Source: JAJRXC01 sp047639555 (GTDB lineage Bacteria; Actinomycetota; Acidimicrobiia; Acidimicrobiales; Aldehydirespiratoraceae). From it: 64,000 nucleotides of DNA. The notes beneath the pieces were generated by a model, which was not told the DNA's origin, did not search any database, and saw nothing but the letters and a program-made list of their open reading frames with translations. This document shows positions 57,330 to 64,000 of the stretch, piece after piece. The stretch lies in assembly GCA_047639555.1 (NCBI GenBank), contig JBLIOE010000018.1:1-64000 (forward strand), given 5' to 3'. Every line of letters begins with the position of its first letter. Position 1 is the first letter of the stretch. The position numbers were made by a program, and so were the translations under genes.

Positions 57330-58532
57330 ATGGGAGCTGACAAGAACCTCGACTGGCTGATCTCGGTCGATGACCACATTCTCGAACCGCCAAACCTTTG
57401 GCTCGACCGGGTGGCGGCGAAAGACCGAGACCGAGCTCCACATATGGAGACGCGCAAGGGCCTCGAGGGCTGGGTGTATGACGACAAGTTCATGCCGAGT
57501 TCGGGTCTGAGCGCCGTTGTTGGCAAGACGAAAGAGGAGTTCAGCCCCGAACCCCTTGCCTACTCGGAAATGCGGCCCGGCTGTTACGACGCCAAGGCTC
57601 GTATCGAGGACATGAACCAGGCGGGCGTGCTGGCTTCGCTGTGTTTCCCGACCCTGCCGCGGTTCTGCGGCCAGCTCTTCATGGAGGCGAGCGACCGAGA
57701 ATTCGGGTTTGAGTGTCTTCAGCACTACAACAACTGGCTCGTCGAAGAGTGGTGTGGCGCCGCGCCTGGTCGCTATATCCCGCTGATGTTGATCCCCATG
57801 TGGGACCCGACGTTGGCCGCCAAGGAGATGGAACGAATGGCGGCGATGGGTGTCACCGCGTTTGCGTTCTCGGAGAATCCGGCGCCGCTCGGCCTGCCGA
57901 CCATCCACGACAAAGACCGCTACTGGGATCCAGTCATGGCCGCGGCCAACGACCTGGAGATGGTGCTGTGTATGCACGTGGGGTCGTCGTCGACGCTTCC
58001 TCAGATCTCGCCCGACGCGCCGTTCATGGCCAACCTCACGTGGGGTGCGTCTCGGACGTCTGGCACAATGCTGGCCTGGCTCTTCAGCGGCATGTTCCTC
58101 CGGTTCCCGAAGCTCAAGATAGCGCTGTCCGAAGGCGAGATCGGATGGATCCCGTACTTCCTGGAGCGGGCCGAGCAGGTGCTCGACAAGCAGCGCCATT
58201 GGGTCATGAAGGGGCAGACGTTCGGCGACCACGCAGCTACCGATGTGAACCTCGACGAACTCGACATTCGGGCGTCGTTTCGAGATCACGTCTTCGGGTG
58301 TTTCATCCACGATGACCACGGAATCGCGAGCATCGATGAGATCGGCGAAGACAACATCATGTGCGAGACCGACTATCCACATTCCGACTCCACTTGGCCC
58401 GACTGCATCGGTACCGTCCAGCGACAGATCCAGCACCTCGATCCCGATGTGCAATACAAGTTGCTCCGTGGCAACGCTGAGCGGCTCTACCGCTTCACCC
58501 CGGCCGAACCGCCCGTGCTGACGGGAGGGTGA
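57330..58532 (+). CDS. Amidohydrolase_2 family TIM-barrel protein (DDHxxEPP type)
   Basis: A 400-aa metal-dependent hydrolase close in plan to 15972-17291: D14-D-H16-I-L-E19-P-P, CMHVGSSST (His), LSEGEIGWIPYFLERAEQ and CETDYPHSDSTWP (Asp). AGAAGGAAG precedes ATG 57330. It lies 33 bp after the ALDH and 1 bp before the ferredoxin gene. The reaction is probably decarboxylation or hydrolysis of a ring or enol intermediate; not proven for this branch. Confidence 0.87.
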   Translation: MGADKNLDWLISVDDHILEPPNLWLDRVAAKDRDRAPHMETRKGLEGWVYDDKFMPSSGLSAVVGKTKEEFSPEPLAYSEMRPGCYDAKARIEDMNQAGVLASLCFPTLPRFCGQLFMEASDREFGFECLQHYNNWLVEEWCGAAPGRYIPLMLIPMWDPTLAAKEMERMAAMGVTAFAFSENPAPLGLPTIHDKDRYWDPVMAAANDLEMVLCMHVGSSSTLPQISPDAPFMANLTWGASRTSGTMLAWLFSGMFLRFPKLKIALSEGEIGWIPYFLERAEQVLDKQRHWVMKGQTFGDHAATDVNLDELDIRASFRDHVFGCFIHDDHGIASIDEIGEDNIMCETDYPHSDSTWPDCIGTVQRQIQHLDPDVQYKLLRGNAERLYRFTPAEPPVLTGG

Positions 58533-58533
58533 C

Positions 58534-58737
58534 GTGACCGCTTGGACTGTTGAGATCGACCGCGATCGCTGCATCGGCAGTGGCCAGTGCCTCGTGTACG
58601 CGCCCGGCACGTTCGCCCACGACGAAGAGACAAAAGCGGTCGTCGACTCGGCCTCGACCGAGGACCTCGCCATGATTCAGAACGCAGTCGAAGCCTGCCC
58701 CACGCGCGCCCTTGAACTGACGACGGACGGAGCCTGA
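58534..58737 (+). CDS. [3Fe-4S]-type ferredoxin, P450 electron donor
   Basis: A 67-aa ferredoxin with C13-x5-C19 and C55-P, the three-Cys pattern of actinobacterial P450-associated [3Fe-4S] ferredoxins. It starts at GTG 58534, 1 bp after the amidohydrolase stop, and the SDR begins 1 bp after its stop. A P450 gene lies just beyond that SDR (59515), so it is the natural electron donor; it may also serve P450 49346-50536. The ferredoxin reductase is not in module 3. Confidence 0.92.
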   Translation: MTAWTVEIDRDRCIGSGQCLVYAPGTFAHDEETKAVVDSASTEDLAMIQNAVEACPTRALELTTDGA

Positions 58738-58738
58738 G

Positions 58739-59518
58739 ATGATGCTCAACGGAAAAAGCGCCATCATCACCGGATCGGGATCTGGCGTCGGTCGCACATC
58801 GGCGCTCCGCTTCGCCGAGGAGGGGGCGCGAGTTCTCTGCGCCGACATCAATGCGGAGGGAGCGGCCGAGACCGTTGCCCAGATCGAAGCAGCCGGCGGC
58901 ACCGCCGTCGCGATTACCACTGACGTCGCTCAGGAGGCTGAGGTCGAGGCAATGATCGCGGCGGCGGTCGAACACTTTGGTCGCCTCGACATCTTGTTCA
59001 ACAACGTCGGTATCCCGACCCCACGCCTTGGTGCACTGCTCGAAGAACACACGGCGGAGGACTTCTTCCGCCTCACGGCCGTCAACCTTGGTGGTGTCTT
59101 CTTCGGTTGTAAACACGCCGTGCTCCAATTTAAGAAGCAGGGCGACGGCGGCGTGATCCTCAACACCGGATCCGTCGCGGGACTGGTCGGCTGGGGTGGC
59201 ACCGTCTACGGCGCCACGAAGGGCGGCGTGCACCAGATCACGAAGGCGGTCGCCATCGAGGCCGCACCCTTCGGGATCCGGTCCAACGCAATCTGTCCGG
59301 CCGGAATGCCCCGCACGGGCTTCATGGCTGCGGGCGGGATGGAACTGCCCGAGGAAGCACTCGACGCGGTCGTTGCCTCCCTCGCGGCGGACCACCCGCT
59401 GGGCCGAGTGGTCTCGGCCGAAGACTGCGCCGAGGCCGCCGTGTTTCTGTGTTCGGACAAGGCACACAACATCACCGGCGTACTCATGCCGGTCGACGGA
59501 GGGTATGTCGCTCGATGA
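58739..59518 (+). CDS. Short-chain dehydrogenase/reductase
   Basis: A 259-aa SDR: TGSGSGVG loop at 11-18, D36 after strand 2 (favours NAD), N116, S145, Y157 and K161. The C-terminus MPVDGGYVAR is typical. ATG 58739 and ATG 58742 are both possible. It sits between the ferredoxin and P450 genes, so it probably oxidises a hydroxyl that the P450 makes (inference). Overlaps the P450 gene by 4 bp. Confidence 0.91.
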   Translation: MMLNGKSAIITGSGSGVGRTSALRFAEEGARVLCADINAEGAAETVAQIEAAGGTAVAITTDVAQEAEVEAMIAAAVEHFGRLDILFNNVGIPTPRLGALLEEHTAEDFFRLTAVNLGGVFFGCKHAVLQFKKQGDGGVILNTGSVAGLVGWGGTVYGATKGGVHQITKAVAIEAAPFGIRSNAICPAGMPRTGFMAAGGMELPEEALDAVVASLAADHPLGRVVSAEDCAEAAVFLCSDKAHNITGVLMPVDGGYVAR

Positions 59519-60771
59519 CGGTTCACGAAGACATCGCGAAGCTCGATCGAGACCGGCTTCGCACCCTGTTCGATCTGCGCAACAGCTCCAATCTTTATGC
59601 CGGCGGCGATTACGAGGACGACCCTTACGTTGCGTGGAACGCGTTGCGGGCGGCCGCCCCGGTTCACGAAGGGACGCTCCACTCGCTGACCGGGATCGAC
59701 AGCGATCTGATGTTCCACGGCCTTCCGTATCCGGAGAGCCCACATTTCACGGCGTTCACCCACGCCGCACTCGACGACGCTTACCGCAACGAAGAGGTGT
59801 TCTCATCGTCTGCGAACGCAGTCGACCCGAAGGGCGAAGCCAGCATCGAGTCGAGCATGCTCTCGATGGGCGGGGCGCAACATCGGCGCTACCGCGCCCT
59901 CGTACAGCCTTCATTCGTGCCGGCTAGGGCGCAATGGTGGATCAACAACTGGATCGAAGATCTCGCGCAAGCCCTGGTCGACGGCATCGTTTCGGAAGGC
60001 CGAGCCGAACTCAACGTCGACTTCTGCGCCCCGATTCCGGTGATGACAATCACGGGCAGCTTCGGAATCTCCGTCGAGGACGCGCTCGACGTGCGGGCCT
60101 CGATGACCGATCCGATGAAGGTCATCGAGATGCTGATCCCGATCATCGAAGCTCGGCGAGCCGAGCCAGCCGACGACTTGATCAGTGTGCTCGTCGAAGC
60201 CGAGATCACCGACGAGGAGGGCGTGGCGCACCGCCTCACCGATGCCGAGATCTACTCCTTCGCGTTTCTTCTCCTCGCCGCCGGCTCGGGCACGACATGG
60301 AAACAGATGGGCATCACGCTGGCGGCTCTGCTCGCGCGCCCCGACGTTCTCGCCGCCGTTCGTGAGGACCGCACGCTCGTAAAGGCGGCAATCGAAGAGG
60401 GTTTGCGCTGGATGCCGACCGATCCGATGTTCTCCCGGTGGGTCACCCAGGACATCGACTTCCACGGAACCCACATCCCGAAGGGCGCGGTGTTGCACCT
60501 CTGCCTCGGCGCGGCGAATCGTGATCCCGCCCGCTGGGAAGATCGCCCCGATGAGTTCGACATCTACCGCCCGATGAAACCCGCGATGGGCTTCGGTGGT
60601 GGGGCCCATATCTGCCTGGGCATGCACGTTGCCCGCGCCGAAATGACGTCGGGCATCAATGCGCTGCTCGACCGACTGCCGAATCTTCGGCTTGACCCCG
60701 ATGCGGCGCCGCCCCGGCCCGTCGGTTTCTACGAGCGGGGCGTGATGGAGATCCCAGTGATATTCCGATGA
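59515..60771 (+). CDS. Cytochrome P450
   Basis: A 418-aa soluble P450. Heme loop FGGGAHICLGMHVAR with Cys367, E295-x2-R298 (EEGLRW). The I-helix reads LLAAGSGTTWKQM at 254-265, so the usual acidic residue before Thr-Thr is Ser-Gly here, which may affect oxygen activation. It is of a different family from 49346-50536. It is preceded by a ferredoxin and SDR and followed in 4-bp overlap by a Ddn-like protein. Hydroxylation of the module 3 substrate is likely. Confidence 0.93.
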   Translation: MTVHEDIAKLDRDRLRTLFDLRNSSNLYAGGDYEDDPYVAWNALRAAAPVHEGTLHSLTGIDSDLMFHGLPYPESPHFTAFTHAALDDAYRNEEVFSSSANAVDPKGEASIESSMLSMGGAQHRRYRALVQPSFVPARAQWWINNWIEDLAQALVDGIVSEGRAELNVDFCAPIPVMTITGSFGISVEDALDVRASMTDPMKVIEMLIPIIEARRAEPADDLISVLVEAEITDEEGVAHRLTDAEIYSFAFLLLAAGSGTTWKQMGITLAALLARPDVLAAVREDRTLVKAAIEEGLRWMPTDPMFSRWVTQDIDFHGTHIPKGAVLHLCLGAANRDPARWEDRPDEFDIYRPMKPAMGFGGGAHICLGMHVARAEMTSGINALLDRLPNLRLDPDAAPPRPVGFYERGVMEIPVIFR

Positions 60772-61205
60772 GCGAAGATCCCGACTACACCCCACCCGAC
60801 CTGACGCTGGTCGGCGAAACCCACGTGGCCGCCTACCGCGTGACGGGCGGCGAGACCGGCTACCTGTGGAATGGCGTTCCTACGCTGCTGCTCACAGTGA
60901 CTGGTCGTCAGAGCGGCCAACCGCGGACGTCTGCGTTGATCTTCGGTCAGGACGGCGATGATTTTCTCGTCGTCGCCTCGATGGGTGGTGCCCCGATGCA
61001 CCCCCAGTGGTATAAGAACTTGCTGGCCACGCCGTCGGCCGAGATCCAGGTGAAAGCCGAGGTCACGCCGGTCGTCGCCCGGACCGCCACCGCCGACGAG
61101 AAGCCACGGCTTTGGGAGATTGTGCGTGAAGTCTGGCCAAACTACGACACATATCAGGAACGAACTGAGCGAGAGATTCCGGTTGTTATCCTCTCGCCCT
61201 CATGA
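60768..61205 (+). CDS. Deazaflavin(F420)-dependent nitroreductase-family (Ddn-like) protein
   Basis: A 145-aa split-barrel protein of the Ddn/DUF385 type: LLLTVTGRQSGQPRTSALIFGQDGDDFLVVASMGGAPMHPQWYKNLLATPSAEIQVK is the family core. Members use F420H2 to reduce quinones or enones, and some only bind F420 or fatty acids. It overlaps the P450 and TetR genes by 4 bp each. A role in reducing an enone intermediate fits the context but is not shown. Confidence 0.88.
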   Translation: MSEDPDYTPPDLTLVGETHVAAYRVTGGETGYLWNGVPTLLLTVTGRQSGQPRTSALIFGQDGDDFLVVASMGGAPMHPQWYKNLLATPSAEIQVKAEVTPVVARTATADEKPRLWEIVREVWPNYDTYQERTEREIPVVILSPS

Positions 61206-61858
61206 GTGTTTCCTGGACTGATCGAGCGGCGGATCGTTCGCCGCGGGTACAGCGGTCGCGGGTGCGGAGCATCGAGCAGGCTCGCGTCATCGTTGATGCG
61301 GCGCTTCGGCTCATCGCGTCCGGCGCCGAAGAGTTCACGACGCAGGAGTTGATCAACGAAGCCGGCGTCGCTCTGCAGACCTTCTACCGGTACTTCGCCG
61401 GCAAGGATGAACTCCTCCTCGCCGTCCTCGAAGACCTGATCGGCGCCGCCACCGACGGCTTCAACGATCGGGCCAGTGGACTCACGGATCCGGTCGCTCG
61501 ACTGGAACTCCATCTGACCTCGGTGGTCGAGACCCTGGCAACGGGTGACGACGGTAGGGCGGGGGCGCGGTTCGTGGCGTCGGAGCACTGGCGCCTCGCC
61601 AAGCTTTTCCCCGATGAGCTCGCGGTCGCCACTCAACCCTTCACTGACCTACTGGCGTCCGAGGTTCGGGCCGGCTGCGATGCGGGCGTCTTCCGCTCTC
61701 TCGACCCGGATCGTGACGCCTGGTTGATGGCGCAGATGGTGTTGTCGGTGCACCACCACTACTCGTTCGCGACGAGCAACGACCCGTCGATTGCCGCCGA
61801 TCTCCGCCGGTTCTGTCTCTCGGCGGTGGGTGTGGACGTCAGTTCGACGGGGGCGTGA
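61202..61858 (+). CDS. TetR-family transcriptional regulator (module 3)
   Basis: A 218-aa TetR protein with helix-turn-helix at about 46-71 (FTTQELINEAGVALQTFYRYFAGKDELLL). It resembles the 2377-3063 regulator in the LQTFYRYF/LRSFYQFF region. It is the last gene of the module 3 operon, so its level would follow operon expression. It is the best candidate to bind the GGTAGAAC-N3-GTTCTACC sites at 52889 and 55778 (inference). Its last 20 bp overlap the 3' end of the CoA ligase on the other strand. Confidence 0.91.
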   Translation: MSVSWTDRAADRSPRVQRSRVRSIEQARVIVDAALRLIASGAEEFTTQELINEAGVALQTFYRYFAGKDELLLAVLEDLIGAATDGFNDRASGLTDPVARLELHLTSVVETLATGDDGRAGARFVASEHWRLAKLFPDELAVATQPFTDLLASEVRAGCDAGVFRSLDPDRDAWLMAQMVLSVHHHYSFATSNDPSIAADLRRFCLSAVGVDVSSTGA

Positions 61859-63464
61859 GCAGCCCGTCTCGGAGCTGTTGGCGTAGTCGGAATTTCTGGA
61901 TCTTCCCCGTTGGCGTCCTCGGGAAGTCGGCGACCTCGTAGATCGATTCTGGCCACTTCTGTTTGGCGAGTCCGACGTCGGTCAGATGGGCGCGAACCTC
62001 GTCGAGTGTCGGAACGGTCGTCCCGGGCAAGAGCCGAAGCACTGCCGCGGCGCGTTCGCCCAGACGCTCGTCGGGTTGAGCAACGACCGCAGCCTCAGCC
62101 ACCCCCGCCAGTCGCAGCAGCTGCTCTTCGACCTCTTGGGCGCTTATGTTCTCGCCGCCTCGGATGATCACATCGGAGATGCGGTCGGTGATGGAGAGAT
62201 AGCCGTCGGCGTCGAGCTCACCGACATCGCCGGTTCGGTACCAGCCCTCGTCGTCGATCAATTCGGTCGTCAGGGTTTGGTCGGTATAGCCGAGGAACAG
62301 ATCGGGACCTCGGCTGAAGATCTGGCCTTCGTCGTCGAGGCGGATCTCAACGCCGGGAAGAACGCAGCCGTCGGTGTGGAGGCGCTTCGCCTCGGCGTCG
62401 TTGATCGAGCACCCCGTGATCGACGGCTGTTCGGTGCTGCCGTAGGAGCGGTAGACGAGGATGCCGAGCGCGGTCAGCCGCTCGGTCACCGCAGAAGGAA
62501 CGGTCGAGCCGCCCATTCCGGCGGTGGGCATGAGTGCGAGGTGTTCGTCGGTGAAGTCGGGGTGATCAAGGAGGCTGGTGACGAAGAACGTGGCGCCGCC
62601 GCCCATGCTCAAACCTTCGTCGAGCATCGTGCGAAGAACGAAAGCGGGATTCCACACGTCGACAAGGTGGATCGGCTGGTCCTTGAGGAGCGCGATGAGG
62701 AAGGCGTTGAGCATCCCCATGAAGTGACCGACGGGCGCACCGACGATGGCGGGCATCTCGGGGGCTCCGCTCATCGCGCCAAGCTGGCGGCCTTCGAAGC
62801 CGAGCGTGCGGTGGGTGTGGATCACGCCTTTTGGGTTACTGGTCGTGCCGGAGGTGAAACCGATGACGGCGGGGGAGTCGGGATCGACCCGCAGCGGCGC
62901 ATCGATCGGCGCCTCAGTGAGTAAGTCTTCGAAGGGGTGGGCGCCTGCGGGGACGGTCTGGCCGTCGTCGGCCACGACGAACCAACGGTCGAGCTGTTCG
63001 TCGGTGAGAATGCCCGTGTAGTTCGCGACGTAGTCGATCTGGCCGAATGCGGCCGGAGTCACGATCACCGCCGGTTGCACGTCGTCAATGACGTAGGCGA
63101 CTTCCTTGGCGCCATAGAAATGTACAACCGGCACCATGACGGCACCGAGGTAGGCCGCACCCCAGAAGACGATCGCTGCCTCGACGGAGTTAGGTAGCTG
63201 CGACATGACGACGTCGCCCGGCCCGAGACCACGAGCCTGCAGTGTGGCGGCGAAGGCGCGGGCGGCGCGGTCGACCTCGCCAAATGTGCCGCGCCAGGGG
63301 CGGGTTTCGGAATGGACGGCGAAGGTGGCGTCGCTCAGTTTCTCGATGGCGCCGGCGACGATGTCACCGATCGTCTCGTCGTTCCACCAGCCCTCGGCGC
63401 GGTATTTCGCCGCCAGGTCCGGCGGCATTGTCCGCAGATTCCATCGGTCAGCGCGCTCGTTCAC
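61839..63464 (-). CDS. AMP-dependent acyl-CoA synthetase/ligase
   Basis: A 541-aa ANL ligase: P-loop FTSGTTSNPKGVIHTH, YGSTEQP, GWYRTGDVGELDADGYLSITDRISDVIIRGGENIS, and the C-terminal Lys in RTPTGKIQKFRLR. Architecture is that of fatty or cyclic acid CoA ligases. GTG 63464 is chosen because GAAGGGGA lies upstream in the right place; the longer frame starts inside the promoter. It is divergent from the kinase-like gene 63536 across a module 2 operator-like site. Activates a free acid for beta-oxidation. Confidence 0.91.
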   Translation of the reverse strand: MNERADRWNLRTMPPDLAAKYRAEGWWNDETIGDIVAGAIEKLSDATFAVHSETRPWRGTFGEVDRAARAFAATLQARGLGPGDVVMSQLPNSVEAAIVFWGAAYLGAVMVPVVHFYGAKEVAYVIDDVQPAVIVTPAAFGQIDYVANYTGILTDEQLDRWFVVADDGQTVPAGAHPFEDLLTEAPIDAPLRVDPDSPAVIGFTSGTTSNPKGVIHTHRTLGFEGRQLGAMSGAPEMPAIVGAPVGHFMGMLNAFLIALLKDQPIHLVDVWNPAFVLRTMLDEGLSMGGGATFFVTSLLDHPDFTDEHLALMPTAGMGGSTVPSAVTERLTALGILVYRSYGSTEQPSITGCSINDAEAKRLHTDGCVLPGVEIRLDDEGQIFSRGPDLFLGYTDQTLTTELIDDEGWYRTGDVGELDADGYLSITDRISDVIIRGGENISAQEVEEQLLRLAGVAEAAVVAQPDERLGERAAAVLRLLPGTTVPTLDEVRAHLTDVGLAKQKWPESIYEVADFPRTPTGKIQKFRLRQQLRDGLLTPPSN

Positions 63465-63526
63465 CGGTCCCCTTCGGCCTTCTCGCCACGATTGCGGCGC
63501 ATCTGCCCGGACACTACAGTCCAATT

Positions 63527-63542
63527 TCGATGTCGATGTCAA
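63527..63542. promoter_or_regulatory. Module 2 operator-like site over a start codon
   Basis: TCGATGTCGATGTCAA, 13 of 16 matches to TTGACGTCGACGTCAA, between the CoA ligase and the phosphotransferase-like gene. It covers the likely ATG (63530 or 63536) of the latter, which suggests a leaderless transcript. Confidence 0.6.
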
Positions 63543-64000
63543 TAAGTCTCCAAACATGGTTAGCCGAGCAGGTTCCCGAGGCCGATGAGGTCACGGTCGA
63601 GGGCCTCGACAAGGTTGAAATGGGCCATTCAGCAGAGATGTTCACGTTGACGATGGTGACTATCATCGGCGGCATTGAGCAACGCGACGACATCGTGGTC
63701 CGCCTCCGGCCGCCTGAGCCCGGTTTACTGGAGCCCTACGACTTGCAGCGCCAATTCGAGGTGATGCAGGGGCTCGAAGGCACCGATGTGCGCGCGCCGC
63801 GTGCGTTGTGGATCGAGCCGACCGGCGATGTCTTAGGTCGTCCCTTCCTCGTGATGAACCGCCTCGATGGCGAGGTCTGGGAACAAAACGAGATTCCGGC
63901 CGAGGTCGAGGCGGAACCGGGCCGGATCCGGCGCATGTGCGAAGACATGGTCGATCAATACGCCGCGATCCACCTCGTCGACCTTGAGGCCACCGGGCTC
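63536..64000 (+). CDS. Phosphotransferase-like (APH) kinase, N-terminal part
   Basis: Open to the right window edge; 155 codons are visible (157 if ATG 63530 is used). The protein begins MSISLQTWLAEQVPEADEVTVEGLDKVEMGHSAEMFTLTM and continues RDDIVVRLRPPEPGLLEPYDLQRQFEVMQGLEG..VRAPRALWIEPTGDVLGRPFLVMNRLDGEVW, the N-lobe of ACAD11-like aminoglycoside phosphotransferase-fold proteins (ATP-binding strand VVRLRPP and hinge FLVMNRLDG). The catalytic loop lies beyond the window. No Shine-Dalgarno is visible; the start codon overlaps the module 2 operator-like site. Fifth kinase-fold gene of the window. Confidence 0.8.
   Translation, partial: MSISLQTWLAEQVPEADEVTVEGLDKVEMGHSAEMFTLTMVTIIGGIEQRDDIVVRLRPPEPGLLEPYDLQRQFEVMQGLEGTDVRAPRALWIEPTGDVLGRPFLVMNRLDGEVWEQNEIPAEVEAEPGRIRRMCEDMVDQYAAIHLVDLEATGL

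Noticed and set aside
56688..58673. Minus-strand frame of 661 codons opposite the aldehyde dehydrogenase and amidohydrolase
   Set aside because: Both plus-strand genes have full active-site motifs; the antisense translation has no recognisable domain.
58487..59743. Minus-strand frame of 418 codons opposite ferredoxin, SDR and P450 genes
   Set aside because: The plus-strand genes are unmistakable and tightly overlapped; the antisense frame is not homologous to anything I recognise.
1..64000. Search for tRNA, rRNA, riboswitch, CRISPR array, insertion sequence or attachment site
   Set aside because: None was recognised by reading; a covariance-model search could still find a small RNA in a promoter gap, but no structure was evident to me.

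Overview
The window is high-GC (roughly 60-65% by eye), almost fully coding DNA with many 4-bp ATGA/GTGA gene overlaps. No rRNA, tRNA, CRISPR array, transposase or phage gene was seen. The gene content points to an aerobic actinobacterium: KstD/Ksh-type oxygenase parts, paired acyl-CoA dehydrogenases, DUF35/thiolase-like pairs, F420-type LLM and Ddn-like proteins, many SDRs, P450s and TetR regulators. An Acidimicrobiia-like genome is my best guess, inferred from family content only. No stretch over about 130 bp lacks a gene; the short gaps hold promoters.

The region reads as three adjacent catabolic modules, each with its own TetR gene and its own palindromic promoter motif. Module 1 (1 to about 18.0 kb) has the C-terminal half of a Rieske oxygenase, a KshB-like reductase, a CoA ligase, a long/short acyl-CoA dehydrogenase pair coupled to an aminoglycoside-phosphotransferase-like kinase, a sulfatase, an orphan substrate-binding lipoprotein and three amidohydrolases. 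All four of its divergent promoters carry GTGAGAAT-N3-ATTCTCAC-type sites, and TetR 2377-3063 is the likely regulator. Module 2 (about 20-52 kb, with a further site at 63.5 kb) has two more acyl-CoA dehydrogenase pairs, two DUF35/thiolase pairs, enoyl-CoA hydratase, thioesterase, sulfotransferase, esterases, two GH3 genes, a P450 and four kinase-like proteins. Its promoters share a TTGACGTCGACGTCAA-type palindrome (nine sites, one weak), and TetR 37411-38064 is the candidate regulator. Module 3 (52.9-61.9 kb) is one plus-strand operon: CoA transferase, DUF35, thiolase-like protein, aldehyde dehydrogenase, amidohydrolase, ferredoxin, SDR, P450, Ddn-like protein, TetR. It carries two GGTAGAAC-N3-GTTCTACC sites.

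The combined chemistry is removal of sulfate, sugar and ester groups, oxygenation (Rieske, P450), alcohol/aldehyde oxidation, CoA activation, beta-oxidation-like steps and DUF35/thiolase-like C-C cleavage. This would suit conjugated cyclic terpenoid or steroid-like compounds. The substrate is inference; nothing in the sequence names it.

Several module 2 genes are damaged. A SDR is cut to 43 codons (27053-27184). The neighbouring kinase lacks its catalytic loop (27162-28172). One GH3 lacks part of its barrel and runs on past its expected stop (29371-32007). The other GH3 is deleted, frameshifted and fused to an esterase (46904-49349). These could be real decay or assembly error; reads are needed to tell.
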